Shown here piece after piece: positions 39,560 to 46,559 of a DNA stretch of 56,246 nt. Position 1 is the first letter of the stretch, and every line of letters begins with the position of its first letter. The DNA comes from a virus, in the IMG/VR virus record IMGVR_UViG_3300015164_000001, positions 1 to 56,246 of that record, one strand, 5' to 3'. The translations under genes and the position numbers were made by a program. Under the pieces are notes generated by a model, which worked only from the letters and a program-made list of their open reading frames with translations, was not told the DNA's origin and searched no databases.

Positions 39560-39723
39560 TGGGCCGCCGCCCGCGCTTCAAAGTTCACTTCGCGATGGCC
39601 GACGACCTGCGCACCGCGTGTCAGGAGACGCTCAACGACGTGGCGCGCTCGACTCGCAAAGTGCAGGAGACGACCTGCGCTCGCTGTTTGGCTCACGACC
39701 TCGTGAAACTGGCGGCGCGCTGA
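39559..39723 (+). CDS. hypothetical basic protein
   Basis: 54 residues. FKVHFAMADDLRTACQETL and TTCARCLAHDLVKL with one CxxC. Overlaps the mini-ORF and the next gene. Confidence 0.5.
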   Translation: MGRRPRFKVHFAMADDLRTACQETLNDVARSTRKVQETTCARCLAHDLVKLAAR

Positions 39724-39941
39724 TGGCCTCCAGCCTCCAGTACGGCGACACCTGCGGCGAGGGAACGCCGTATGGCTGCGGGCGCGGCATCCCGGACGGC
39801 GAGCGCGCCCACATCGTCGTCAACGGCCGCAAGCCCATCCGCGCCGGCGAGTCACCGCACGTCCTCTTCCATTTGGACTGCTGCGTCTGCTCGACGCATC
39901 CCGAGCGGGTCGAGCCGTGGAAGGCCAAGGTCAACGCGTGA
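39723..39941 (+). CDS. Cys-rich small protein
   Basis: 72 residues. DTCGEGTPYGCGRGIPDGE and HLDCCVCSTHPER supply six Cys and two His. Likely zinc-binding; function unknown. Confidence 0.55.
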   Translation: MASSLQYGDTCGEGTPYGCGRGIPDGERAHIVVNGRKPIRAGESPHVLFHLDCCVCSTHPERVEPWKAKVNA

Positions 39942-39979
39942 CAACGCCCAAGCGGAGCCTTTTGTGTCACGTCCGATGA
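39938..39979 (+). CDS. 13-residue peptide ORF
   Basis: GTG overlapping the previous TGA; MTTPKRSLLCHVR, ending in an ATGA overlap with the next gene. Support is only coupling. Confidence 0.25.
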   Translation: MTTPKRSLLCHVR

Positions 39980-40197
39980 AGCTCAAACGAGGGATGAAGC
40001 AGCCCCCTAACCCACCTGCATCAGCAGGGAGCGTGCCGCAACCTCCGCCGCCGCCGCTTGGCTCGGGCGATAGGGATGCCCGCTGTGTCTGTGGACACAT
40101 GGGAATGCACCATCGCGCGCTACATCTCGGAAATCGCATTTGCGGTTTGGGGTCATGTCCTTGTGCTGTGTTCCGAACCAGTGGAGGAAGCTCGTGA
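39976..40197 (+). CDS. Cys-rich zinc-binding protein
   Basis: 73 residues. Pro-rich N-terminus (about 10-30), then CVCGHMGMHHRALH and ICGLGSCPCAVF, a zinc module frequent in small actinophage proteins. Confidence 0.6.
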   Translation: MKLKRGMKQPPNPPASAGSVPQPPPPPLGSGDRDARCVCGHMGMHHRALHLGNRICGLGSCPCAVFRTSGGSS

Positions 40198-40418
40198 GCG
40201 ACGAGTCCTATTCGTTCTCGATCGGTGGACTGTATGACAGCCCAGTCGAGAATCCCGACCGCCCGAACCGAATGTTCATGCGCCTCGCTCGCAGTTTGCA
40301 TAACGAGTTATGCGATCACCAGGAGAGGTGCGGATGGTACGCCGAAGGTCGGGAGAATTGGGAGGGTATCTGTCATATCCGTTGGTACGACATCGCCGAA
40401 CGGATATATCCATCGTGA
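40194..40418 (+). CDS. hypothetical protein
   Basis: 74 residues. ARSLHNELCDHQERCGWYAE has Cys/His that may bind metal. GTG overlaps the previous stop. Confidence 0.5.
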   Translation: MSDESYSFSIGGLYDSPVENPDRPNRMFMRLARSLHNELCDHQERCGWYAEGRENWEGICHIRWYDIAERIYPS

Positions 40419-40561
40419 GCATCCGCCCGATCTTCGCTTGGTACGACCTGTGGGTGGGTGTATTCGTCGATCGTCCGAAGCGGCGGATCTACATCTTCCC
40501 GATCCCTTGTGTCGGGCTAGTGCTCACCTGGAGGTCGCAGTCGCTTGAGTGGCGGCCTTGA
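40415..40561 (+). CDS. small conserved phage protein
   Basis: 48 residues: FAWYDLWVGVFVDRPKRRIY and IFPIPCVGLVL, a block common in phage early regions, all beta. GTG overlap. Confidence 0.6.
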   Translation: MSIRPIFAWYDLWVGVFVDRPKRRIYIFPIPCVGLVLTWRSQSLEWRP

Positions 40562-40810
40562 GTGGCGGCCACGAGTCCGGTCGAGGGCATCGGCGTGGTC
40601 GAAGCGATGACGCCGCCCGCTCGCGTACTTCCGCCGTTCGATTACCTCACCGGGCTGGCGTCAACCAAACGGATCTGCGGTGAGCCGCTCGTCGTTGCCT
40701 CGGGTGCCGAGGGCGTGGTTCTCAGATCGTCATCGGTCTACGTCTGCACGAAGCCGGACCCGTGCCCATTGCATCCACGAAAGGGAGAACGACGATGGCC
40801 TATCCAGTGA
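40562..40810 (+). CDS. hypothetical protein
   Basis: 82 residues. Hydrophobic middle (LPPFDYLTGLAS) and CGEP...CTKPDPCPLHPRK at the end, perhaps a zinc site. The 3' end overlaps the next start by 16 bp. Confidence 0.45.
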   Translation: MAATSPVEGIGVVEAMTPPARVLPPFDYLTGLASTKRICGEPLVVASGAEGVVLRSSSVYVCTKPDPCPLHPRKGERRWPIQ

Positions 40811-41067
40811 CCGAAACATGCCACGACTGCGGGGTCGAGTATCCGTACCCCGTCAGCCACCATCACGTCGACGAGGAGTGCCAAGCCAATCAAAAGGCAG
40901 ATCGGTCGGAGCTGCTTGCCACCCTAGGCATCGACTTCGACGCCACCGAGGCTGAGGTGCTCGAAGAAATACGTAACAACATCTTTCGTGGACCGCTGTC
41001 AACGCTAGGGGCTAAGGGCGCAGGCGAGATCGCTAACGCCGTCTGGCGTAAGGCGTTGGAGGGGTGA
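40795..41067 (+). CDS. zinc-finger protein
   Basis: 90 residues. ETCHDCGVEYPYPVSHHHVD and EEC give a probable zinc finger. The C-terminus (AGEIANAVWRKALEG) resembles the end of the proteins at 50028 and 43163. GGGAG is upstream. Confidence 0.6.
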   Translation: MAYPVTETCHDCGVEYPYPVSHHHVDEECQANQKADRSELLATLGIDFDATEAEVLEEIRNNIFRGPLSTLGAKGAGEIANAVWRKALEG

Positions 41068-41627
41068 CGGGCTACGGCAAAGATGTTGGCGCGGTAGAGG
41101 CGGTATCGCTGCACTGGCGACTGCTCCTAACTCGCGTGCCCTACTACTGGAGGCACCGCCGGTGGATCGGCCTGGCGCGGTCGGTGCTCTGGTTCGTCCT
41201 CGGTCACTGTGGCGAAGACTGCATGGAGTGCGGAAGTCGCTACCGGCTCTGGTGGTCGCCGCAGCCGTTGTGGAACGAACTCATGCCCTCTACCGGAGGG
41301 CTGCTGTGTCTGGATTGCTTTGACGCCAAGGCCAAGGCAAAAGGCATTCTCGTCCACTGGTCGCCAATTGTCGTCAGCCGCAACAAAGTGCCAACAACGA
41401 ATCATTGGTCCGATCCGGTGCGAGATCGGCTGCTGGTCGGGGACCTAGATCCTGACTCGTACGAGCGCGGTCCGGCTCCTATCTGGCAGACGGTCGGTGA
41501 CGCGCTCGGTTGGGATCTGCCGTCCTACTATTACGACGGCGCGTTCCCGCGTAGCGAACGAATCTGTTCTGAGCCTTCCATCGTCGAGCAAAATGCGATG
41601 GGCGTGCGAACGGGCACGCCGTGGTAG
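41064..41627 (+). CDS. hypothetical protein with zinc-ribbon
   Basis: 187 residues. A hydrophobic amphipathic N-terminus (HWRLLLTRVPYYWRHRRW), CMECG...CLDCFD (about 53-90) forming a ribbon, then a Tyr/Pro-rich tail. The largest of the local small proteins. Overlaps the previous gene. Confidence 0.55.
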   Translation: MTGYGKDVGAVEAVSLHWRLLLTRVPYYWRHRRWIGLARSVLWFVLGHCGEDCMECGSRYRLWWSPQPLWNELMPSTGGLLCLDCFDAKAKAKGILVHWSPIVVSRNKVPTTNHWSDPVRDRLLVGDLDPDSYERGPAPIWQTVGDALGWDLPSYYYDGAFPRSERICSEPSIVEQNAMGVRTGTPW

Positions 41628-41629
41628 GC

Positions 41630-41651
41630 ACAAACCGAGGCGCAGCCATGA
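41630..41651 (+). repeat. gene-junction repeat 1
   Basis: ACAAACCGAGGCGCAGCCATGA. Noncoding upstream here, because the previous gene stops at 41627. Confidence 0.8.
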
Positions 41652-41911
41652 GCGCCCGCTACGTCGAGCATGGTCCGCTCTCATATCAGCAGCACACCGA
41701 CTGGCGATGCTCCACGGCGGCATGGCGGCGAGGGAAGTGGCGGCCTGTCGTAAGCGTTCGCTTCGGCCGCGCTGCCAAGCCGGCGATCGGCATCTTCCTC
41801 GACAGGGACGAGGAAGGGACGTGGATGCTCGCCATCGCAGGGATCGTGTTCGATGTGATGGCCCAACTGACGGGACCGTGGCAAGTGACACACACCGAGG
41901 CGCAGCCATGA
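41648..41911 (+). CDS. hypothetical protein ending TEAQP
   Basis: 87 residues. Mixed alpha/beta (AIGIFLDRDEEGTWMLAIAG). GAGG of the junction repeat is the ribosome site; the protein ends VTHTEAQP, encoded by the next repeat. Confidence 0.6.
   Translation: MSARYVEHGPLSYQQHTDWRCSTAAWRRGKWRPVVSVRFGRAAKPAIGIFLDRDEEGTWMLAIAGIVFDVMAQLTGPWQVTHTEAQP
41890..41911 (+). repeat. gene-junction repeat 2
   Basis: ACACACCGAGGCGCAGCCATGA, coding for THTEAQP of one gene and start of the next. Confidence 0.85.
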
Positions 41912-42114
41912 GCATGAACGACGGGCGCACCAGGCCGCGATCGGCAGAACTCGACGCGGTAGGGGCTGAGTTGCTCAACCTACGAGCGGAGAACGAACGT
42001 CTGCTTTTTCTGCTCGACGAGGCGCATGGCGTCGTAACTGGCTGTCGGGAGTGGCGCTGCGGTTGCAAGAGCGAGGCGCTGTTCTACCTGGCACAAACCG
42101 CGGCGCAGCCATGA
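41908..42114 (+). CDS. coiled-coil protein ending AQP
   Basis: 68 residues. A leucine-zipper-like helix (ELLNLRAENERLLFLL), then CREWRCGCKSE, and the junction-encoded tail TAAQP. Confidence 0.55.
   Translation: MSMNDGRTRPRSAELDAVGAELLNLRAENERLLFLLDEAHGVVTGCREWRCGCKSEALFYLAQTAAQP
42093..42114 (+). repeat. gene-junction repeat 3
   Basis: ACAAACCGCGGCGCAGCCATGA, one difference in the GAGG part. Confidence 0.85.
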
Positions 42115-42386
42115 AGTGTCGATGCGTCTGGCATGGCGTCAATTGCAAAAAGGACGCTACCCAAGAGGACGGACTGTGTGACTGGTGCGGTGAGCGTCGA
42201 GTCGATGACTTGAAGAACAACCCGTTCGCCATGTGGAGTATGCACGGCGAGTTTCTTGGCCTCGGTGGCGGCACCGCTACCGGCTACAACCACCAAGCCG
42301 GTTGGGACTCAATCCCTGACAGCGTTCGGCCAACGGCCTGCTGGATGGAACAGAAGCAAGTGACGCACACCGAGGCGCAGCCATGA
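42111..42386 (+). CDS. Cys-rich protein ending TEAQP
   Basis: 91 residues. CRCVWHGVNC and CDWCGER near the start suggest a zinc site; the rest is Gly-rich. Tail QVTHTEAQP is encoded by the next repeat. Confidence 0.6.
   Translation: MKCRCVWHGVNCKKDATQEDGLCDWCGERRVDDLKNNPFAMWSMHGEFLGLGGGTATGYNHQAGWDSIPDSVRPTACWMEQKQVTHTEAQP
42365..42386 (+). repeat. gene-junction repeat 4
   Basis: GCACACCGAGGCGCAGCCATGA. Confidence 0.85.
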
Positions 42387-42649
42387 GCGACTTCTACAGC
42401 ACTGAGGCGCGGGAGAACACGCTGAAGGCTCTTGACGACGCTGCCGAACTCCGCTCGCCCGATCTCGTGGTCGGCTTGCAGCGCGAGCGAGTGCCGATAA
42501 TGACCTACGCCGACGCTTACTACTGGTCGTGCCGGGTGTGCGGCTGGCTAGGAACGGGCCTCGGATCAATCGACTCAGCACAGGCCGAGGGCGCCACACA
42601 TTGGCGCGGCGAGCACGCACGCGAGTTCGACATCGAGGCGCAGCCATGA
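42383..42649 (+). CDS. hypothetical protein ending EAQP
   Basis: 88 residues. Helical N-terminus, then YYWSCRVCGWLG and HWRGEHAREF, possibly a C2H2-like finger. Tail FDIEAQP. Confidence 0.6.
   Translation: MSDFYSTEARENTLKALDDAAELRSPDLVVGLQRERVPIMTYADAYYWSCRVCGWLGTGLGSIDSAQAEGATHWRGEHAREFDIEAQP
42628..42649 (+). repeat. gene-junction repeat 5
   Basis: Only the core GAGGCGCAGCCATGA is kept. Confidence 0.75.
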
Positions 42650-42882
42650 GCGCCTACACGCCGCCGGACCTGCATCCTGGGCGGTGTCTGAATCACCGCA
42701 TGGTGGGGACCGAAGTGCTGCGTTGTATCGACTACGAGAACGCCGAGCATGTCTGCCACTTCATCGTGCCGACACACACGATAACGAGCGGGCATCTTGG
42801 TCCTTCGACCATCTACTACAAGCGCCCAGCCGAGCCGTGGGTCAAGCCTGGCGACCTGACACAAACCGAGGCGCAGCCATGA
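42646..42882 (+). CDS. hypothetical protein ending TEAQP
   Basis: 78 residues starting MSAY. CLNHRMVGTEVLRCIDYENA then HVCHFIVPTHT: possible Cys/His metal site. Tail LTQTEAQP. Confidence 0.6.
   Translation: MSAYTPPDLHPGRCLNHRMVGTEVLRCIDYENAEHVCHFIVPTHTITSGHLGPSTIYYKRPAEPWVKPGDLTQTEAQP
42861..42882 (+). repeat. gene-junction repeat 6
   Basis: ACAAACCGAGGCGCAGCCATGA, identical to repeat 1. Confidence 0.85.
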
Positions 42883-43166
42883 GCGCCTATCCCGCTGACG
42901 AGGACTTCGTGGTCGACATCGGCGACCGCCACTTCCTGATGGAGTGGGGAACGTCTGATCCACCGTTCGAGGTTGTCGGCTACCTGTGGCACCACGACGG
43001 GCCGACGCCACGGTGCAGGTCGTGGGGTTGGTTCGGGCGCAAGGACGGCAAAGAGTCGGGGCATCGCATTGTGTCGCACGACCCGCTCACCGTCGAAGGC
43101 TCGCTGATCTGCGAGGACTGTGGCGACCACGGATTCATTCGCGAAGGGCGATGGGTGAAGGCATGA
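42879..43166 (+). CDS. hypothetical protein
   Basis: 95 residues starting MSAY like its neighbour. Beta-rich middle (FEVVGYLWHHDG) and a terminal CEDCGDHGFIREG. Its own 3' end lacks the TEAQP tail. Confidence 0.6.
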   Translation: MSAYPADEDFVVDIGDRHFLMEWGTSDPPFEVVGYLWHHDGPTPRCRSWGWFGRKDGKESGHRIVSHDPLTVEGSLICEDCGDHGFIREGRWVKA

Positions 43167-43351
43167 GCCGAGTGTCCGCGCTACGAGAGCAGGCCCGTGA
43201 GGCCGCCAAGCAACGCTATCTAGCGCCTCCGTGGCAAGAACTGGCGAGTGAAAGTGCCGATGCCGCCAGCGACGTGTGGCAGCCCGAGGTCGAACGCCTG
43301 CGTGCGGCGCTGGCATCGAAAGTGACACAAACCGAGGCGAGTGCGGAATGA
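43163..43351 (+). CDS. helical protein sharing a module with 49248
   Basis: 62 residues. SALREQAREAAKQRY and ADAASDVWQPEVERLRA are almost repeated in the protein at 49248. Ends VTQTEASAE, a variant of the junction tail. Confidence 0.6.
   Translation: MSRVSALREQAREAAKQRYLAPPWQELASESADAASDVWQPEVERLRAALASKVTQTEASAE
43323..43351 (+). repeat. gene-junction repeat 7, diverged
   Basis: GACACAAACCGAGGCG is kept; the 3' half has changed to AGTGCGGAATGA. Confidence 0.65.
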
Positions 43352-43569
43352 CCGTCGACCCCGAAGTCACGGACCACCGCCTGCGCACCCCGCCGAGCCT
43401 GACCGACCGAGACAAGGCGGTCGGACTCCGTTGCCCGTCGCGCTCCCCCGCGCTTGGTCTGCCCTGCGCCCGCGTGCCGCACCTGGCCGAGGAGCACCAC
43501 GTCGGCGCGATCGCGGATCAGAGGACTACGCCGCCGACGCTGCTGTGGTATCGGTGGTCCGATGGCTGA
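43348..43569 (+). CDS. hypothetical protein
   Basis: 73 residues. C-P-S-R-S-P..C and HLAEEHH might bind metal: LRCPSRSPALGLPCARVPH. No family recognised. Confidence 0.5.
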   Translation: MTVDPEVTDHRLRTPPSLTDRDKAVGLRCPSRSPALGLPCARVPHLAEEHHVGAIADQRTTPPTLLWYRWSDG

Positions 43570-43807
43570 CGAGGGCGATGCCGAGGCCATCCTGAATGCT
43601 CTACGGGGACGACCGAGGCGCCTGCCGTGGGCCACTTACAGCGGTAACGGCTATCGGCGTGTCGATCGGGGCGCCATCGCATCAAACGAGGTTGCTAGAG
43701 CACGGGGCCGCGCGCTGTCCCGCTTGAAGGCTGCTCATCCCGACGAGTTCGAGCGGTACTACATCGACGAGCAGTGGAAGATCGCTGCCACGGATGCGTC
43801 AGCATGA
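43562..43807 (+). CDS. hypothetical basic protein
   Basis: 81 residues, helical and basic (ARARGRALSRLKAAHPDEFE). ATG overlaps the previous stop. Likely nucleic-acid binding. Confidence 0.55.
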   Translation: MADEGDAEAILNALRGRPRRLPWATYSGNGYRRVDRGAIASNEVARARGRALSRLKAAHPDEFERYYIDEQWKIAATDASA

Positions 43808-44172
43808 TCCGCCGCCGTAAGCCCCTCGCGCGCACCGCCCTGAAGCGCACGCGAAGGACGCGCATCGCGCCAGTCAGTGCCAAGCGCGCGGCACTGGCCG
43901 ACGAACGGCGCGCCTTCGTGGCCGAGATCCTGCACAAGCGCGCCTGGTGCGAAGCCTGCCTGGCGCTGTCGGGCCATGACCGCGTGGTGAACATCCGCCA
44001 TGCCGTCGACGTGCATGAACGCTGGACCCGCGCGCAAGGCGGGCCGATCGTCCCGAGCCAAGGACTGACGCCGGAGATGGTCGTCGCCGTCTGTCGTCAG
44101 TGCCACGATTACATCCACGACCACCCCGCCGCGGCCATCCAGCTCGGTTTGTTGCGCGGCGTCCTCGGATGA
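43804..44172 (+). CDS. HNH endonuclease-like protein
   Basis: 122 residues. Basic N-terminus, then WCEACLALSG, VDVHERWTR and VCRQCHDYIHDHP, a zinc-stabilised HNH arrangement. HNH proteins near terminase genes often assist packaging by nicking DNA; TerS lies about 1.9 kb downstream here. Overlaps both neighbours. Confidence 0.7.
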   Translation: MIRRRKPLARTALKRTRRTRIAPVSAKRAALADERRAFVAEILHKRAWCEACLALSGHDRVVNIRHAVDVHERWTRAQGGPIVPSQGLTPEMVVAVCRQCHDYIHDHPAAAIQLGLLRGVLG

Positions 44173-44531
44173 TGACCACCTGCCCCCATGGCGACCCGAC
44201 GTGCCCGTGTCCCGACTTCGTTGAGGGCCGGTACGACCCATGTCACTACGAAGGCGCGGACGCGATGGAGTGCCCGACGATCCCGAACATGACGGCGATC
44301 GGAGCCTGGGCGCACTGCCACGTCGAGGGGTGCTCATGGCGAGCCAGCGTCAGAGGCGGTCGCACCATCGGCGAGTGTGGCCTGATAAAGCTCGGGCTAC
44401 CGCCTGCGATGGTGACACCTGATGGCGAACGGGTTTGGTCGATGACCCAGGCGCGGCCGGGACTGATCGGGTGGGCGTGTGGATGGTTGCGGACGCCGCT
44501 GAACGTTGGATGGCGGGAGGTACCTGAGTGA
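44169..44531 (+). CDS. Cys-rich protein
   Basis: 120 residues. TTCPHGDPTCPCPDFVEGRY and CHVEGCSWRASVRGG: several Cys/His that could form two zinc sites. Starts ATGATG after the HNH stop overlap. Confidence 0.55.
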   Translation: MMTTCPHGDPTCPCPDFVEGRYDPCHYEGADAMECPTIPNMTAIGAWAHCHVEGCSWRASVRGGRTIGECGLIKLGLPPAMVTPDGERVWSMTQARPGLIGWACGWLRTPLNVGWREVPE

Positions 44532-44692
44532 CCATCCCCAAGCGCTGCGAGAAATGCCGTCGCCGGCTGTTCGACGGCGAGTACCACATCTGTGAGCGCG
44601 AGGACGCCCCGAAGCCCAAGCCACCGCGCAAGAACACCACGGGTGAGCTACGCCCTCGCCGGCCCCTGAGCGCTCAGTGGATCGACGAATGA
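44528..44692 (+). CDS. small zinc-ribbon protein
   Basis: 54 residues: KRCEKCRRRLFDGEYHICE then a basic Pro-rich tail. GTG start and ATGA junction with the methylase gene. Confidence 0.6.
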   Translation: MTIPKRCEKCRRRLFDGEYHICEREDAPKPKPPRKNTTGELRPRRPLSAQWIDE

Positions 44693-45969
44693 GCTACGCC
44701 GGGAGTGCCATCGTCATCCGCGGCAACGCCTCCTGCCTGCCACTACCGGACGCGTCGATAGACATGATTTGCACCTCGCCTCCATATTTCGCCCTGCGTA
44801 GCTATCGCGACGGCGACGAGCACTACGACGGCCAGGTCGGCTCCGAGGCCACACCACAGGCGTTCCTCGAGGCACTGTGGGCCTGCACTGCGGAATGGTG
44901 GCGCGTGCTCAAGCCGACCGGGTCGCTGTGGGTCAATCTCGGCGACAAGTACGCGGGGAGCGGTGGCCACAACAACTCAGGGATCAGCGACAAGAGCACG
45001 CTGCGAGGGAATGGACACGTCGGCGGCGTAGGCGAGGCGGGCCCGACCAAGATCAAGTCGACGCTGCGCTCGGCTCCTGACCGCTACAACCAGGAGAGCG
45101 ACGGCATCCGCCCGAAGTCGCTCATGGGCCTGCCGTGGCGCTACGCCATCGGGTGCATCGACCGCGGGTGGATACTGCGACGCGACCTCGTGTGGAGCAA
45201 GCCCAACGGATTACCGGAGAGCGTCACCGACCGCTGCCGCTCGAGCCACGAGTACTGGTTTCATCTCACGAAGCAGGGGCGCTACTTCGCGGCGATGGAT
45301 GAGCTGCGGGAGGAACTAGCACCCAAGACGCTGACTCATCGCGGTGGCGGCGAATCATGGGGCAACGAATCGAACCCGGACAACAACTGGGGCGACGCCA
45401 AGGTTCGCACGCCTGACGCTAGGGGCAAGCTCCCCGGCTCGGTGTGGACGATCCCGATGGAGCCGCTGACGATCTCCGACGACGTGCGGGCGCACTACAA
45501 CCTGCCCGACCACTTCGCCGCCTTTCCTCAGGAGTGGCCGCGGCGGCTGATCCTCGGGTGGTCGCCGTCGGGCATCTGCGTCGAGTGTGGCGAGGGGCGG
45601 CGGCCGGTGGCATCGAAGGAGCTTGTCGGCGGGTCGCCAAAGGGCGAGCGGGACTACCGACGGCTTGCCAATGGGAGCAACGGCGGCGTGGAACGTCCGC
45701 TGCCTGGCGGAAGCAACGAGGTCACCATCACCGGCTACGCCTGCGCGTGTCCGACGCCGGACGCACCGAGCCGCCCAGCGGTCATCCTCGACCCCTTCGG
45801 CGGCACGGGCACTACCGCGGGCGTAGCGCGCACGCTCGGGCGCATCGGCATCTCCGTGGACCTGAGCATGGACTACTGCCGCCTCGCGAAGTGGAGGATC
45901 TTCCGCTCGGGCCACTTCGCCAAGACCGAGACCCGCACCCACGCCGACCGCGCGCAGGTGCTCTTCTAG
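44689..45969 (+). CDS. DNA methyltransferase (N4-cytosine/N6-adenine type)
   Basis: 426 residues. Motif IV TSPPYF near residue 25 precedes motif I DPFGGTGTT (about 365), the beta-type order. SLWVNLGDKYAGSG and LPWRYAIGCIDRGWILRRDL (about 145) are typical. Between them a possible Zn cluster (CVECGEG...CACP) may help target recognition. ATG 44689 overlaps the previous stop; GTG 44677 is less likely. It modifies phage DNA against restriction. A second, broken C5 methylase lies at 36454. Confidence 0.85.
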   Translation: MSYAGSAIVIRGNASCLPLPDASIDMICTSPPYFALRSYRDGDEHYDGQVGSEATPQAFLEALWACTAEWWRVLKPTGSLWVNLGDKYAGSGGHNNSGISDKSTLRGNGHVGGVGEAGPTKIKSTLRSAPDRYNQESDGIRPKSLMGLPWRYAIGCIDRGWILRRDLVWSKPNGLPESVTDRCRSSHEYWFHLTKQGRYFAAMDELREELAPKTLTHRGGGESWGNESNPDNNWGDAKVRTPDARGKLPGSVWTIPMEPLTISDDVRAHYNLPDHFAAFPQEWPRRLILGWSPSGICVECGEGRRPVASKELVGGSPKGERDYRRLANGSNGGVERPLPGGSNEVTITGYACACPTPDAPSRPAVILDPFGGTGTTAGVARTLGRIGISVDLSMDYCRLAKWRIFRSGHFAKTETRTHADRAQVLF

Positions 45970-45990
45970 CTCTGAACCACCGAAGACGAG

Positions 45991-46010
45991 CGGCGGGAGC
46001 GCCCCGCCCG
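45991..46010 (+). terminator. hairpin after methylase
   Basis: CGGCGGG and CCCGCCCG form a 7-bp stem around AGCGC. Ends the left-to-right small-gene operon before the terminase genes. Confidence 0.5.
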
Positions 46011-46068
46011 ACCCCCAGCCGATCACGCCCATGAAACGGCTCTCTGCAACGCGCGCAACGGTGACGCA

Positions 46069-46074
46069 TACTCT
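46069..46074 (+). promoter_or_regulatory. -10-like TACTCT before terminase
   Basis: TACTCT is 8 nt before ATG 46083, no Shine-Dalgarno; leaderless start likely. Confidence 0.45.
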
Positions 46075-46082
46075 GTAGTCCG

Positions 46083-46559
46083 ATGCCCCAACGCGCGTTC
46101 TACAGCGATGAGCAACGTGCCGAAGCGTTGCGGCTCTACGAAGAGGTAGGCCCAGCCGAAGCCTCCCGCCGCTGCGGTGTCCCGAATGCGACCATCCGGT
46201 CATGGGCGAGCCGCGCCGGCCTTGGCAACAGTGGTGAACCGAAAACCCTCCCCGCTCGCCAGCGTGCTTTGGAGCGATGGGAGACGAGACGGCTGACCGC
46301 GGCCGACGAGTTCGGGGACGCGGCGGCGCAGATGCGCGAGCACGCGCTCAAGGCGGCCAAGGCCAAGGATGAGAAGATGCTTCGGGCCTCGGCGGTGGCC
46401 GCCGGGATCTTCACTGACAAGGCTCAGCTCCTGAGCGGCAACCCGACGGAACGACTGGACTGGGCCAAGCAGGCGACGAGCGACGAGCGAGCCCAACGCC
46501 TCGCCGGCCTGGTGGATGAACTGGCAAAGCGGCGGGAGGCCAAAGCCGCCGAGCAGTGA
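46083..46559 (+). CDS. terS: terminase small subunit (putative)
   Basis: 158 residues. N-terminal helix-turn-helix (AEASRRCGVPNATIRSWASR) binds the packaging site; a helical oligomerisation core and acidic C-terminus follow. It directly precedes terL and overlaps it. Confidence 0.75.
   Translation: MPQRAFYSDEQRAEALRLYEEVGPAEASRRCGVPNATIRSWASRAGLGNSGEPKTLPARQRALERWETRRLTAADEFGDAAAQMREHALKAAKAKDEKMLRASAVAAGIFTDKAQLLSGNPTERLDWAKQATSDERAQRLAGLVDELAKRREAKAAEQ

Noticed and set aside
41630-43351. CRISPR array from the repeated 22-mers
   Set aside because: Spacing is 200-480 bp, the repeats sit at gene borders and code for protein; there are no cas genes.
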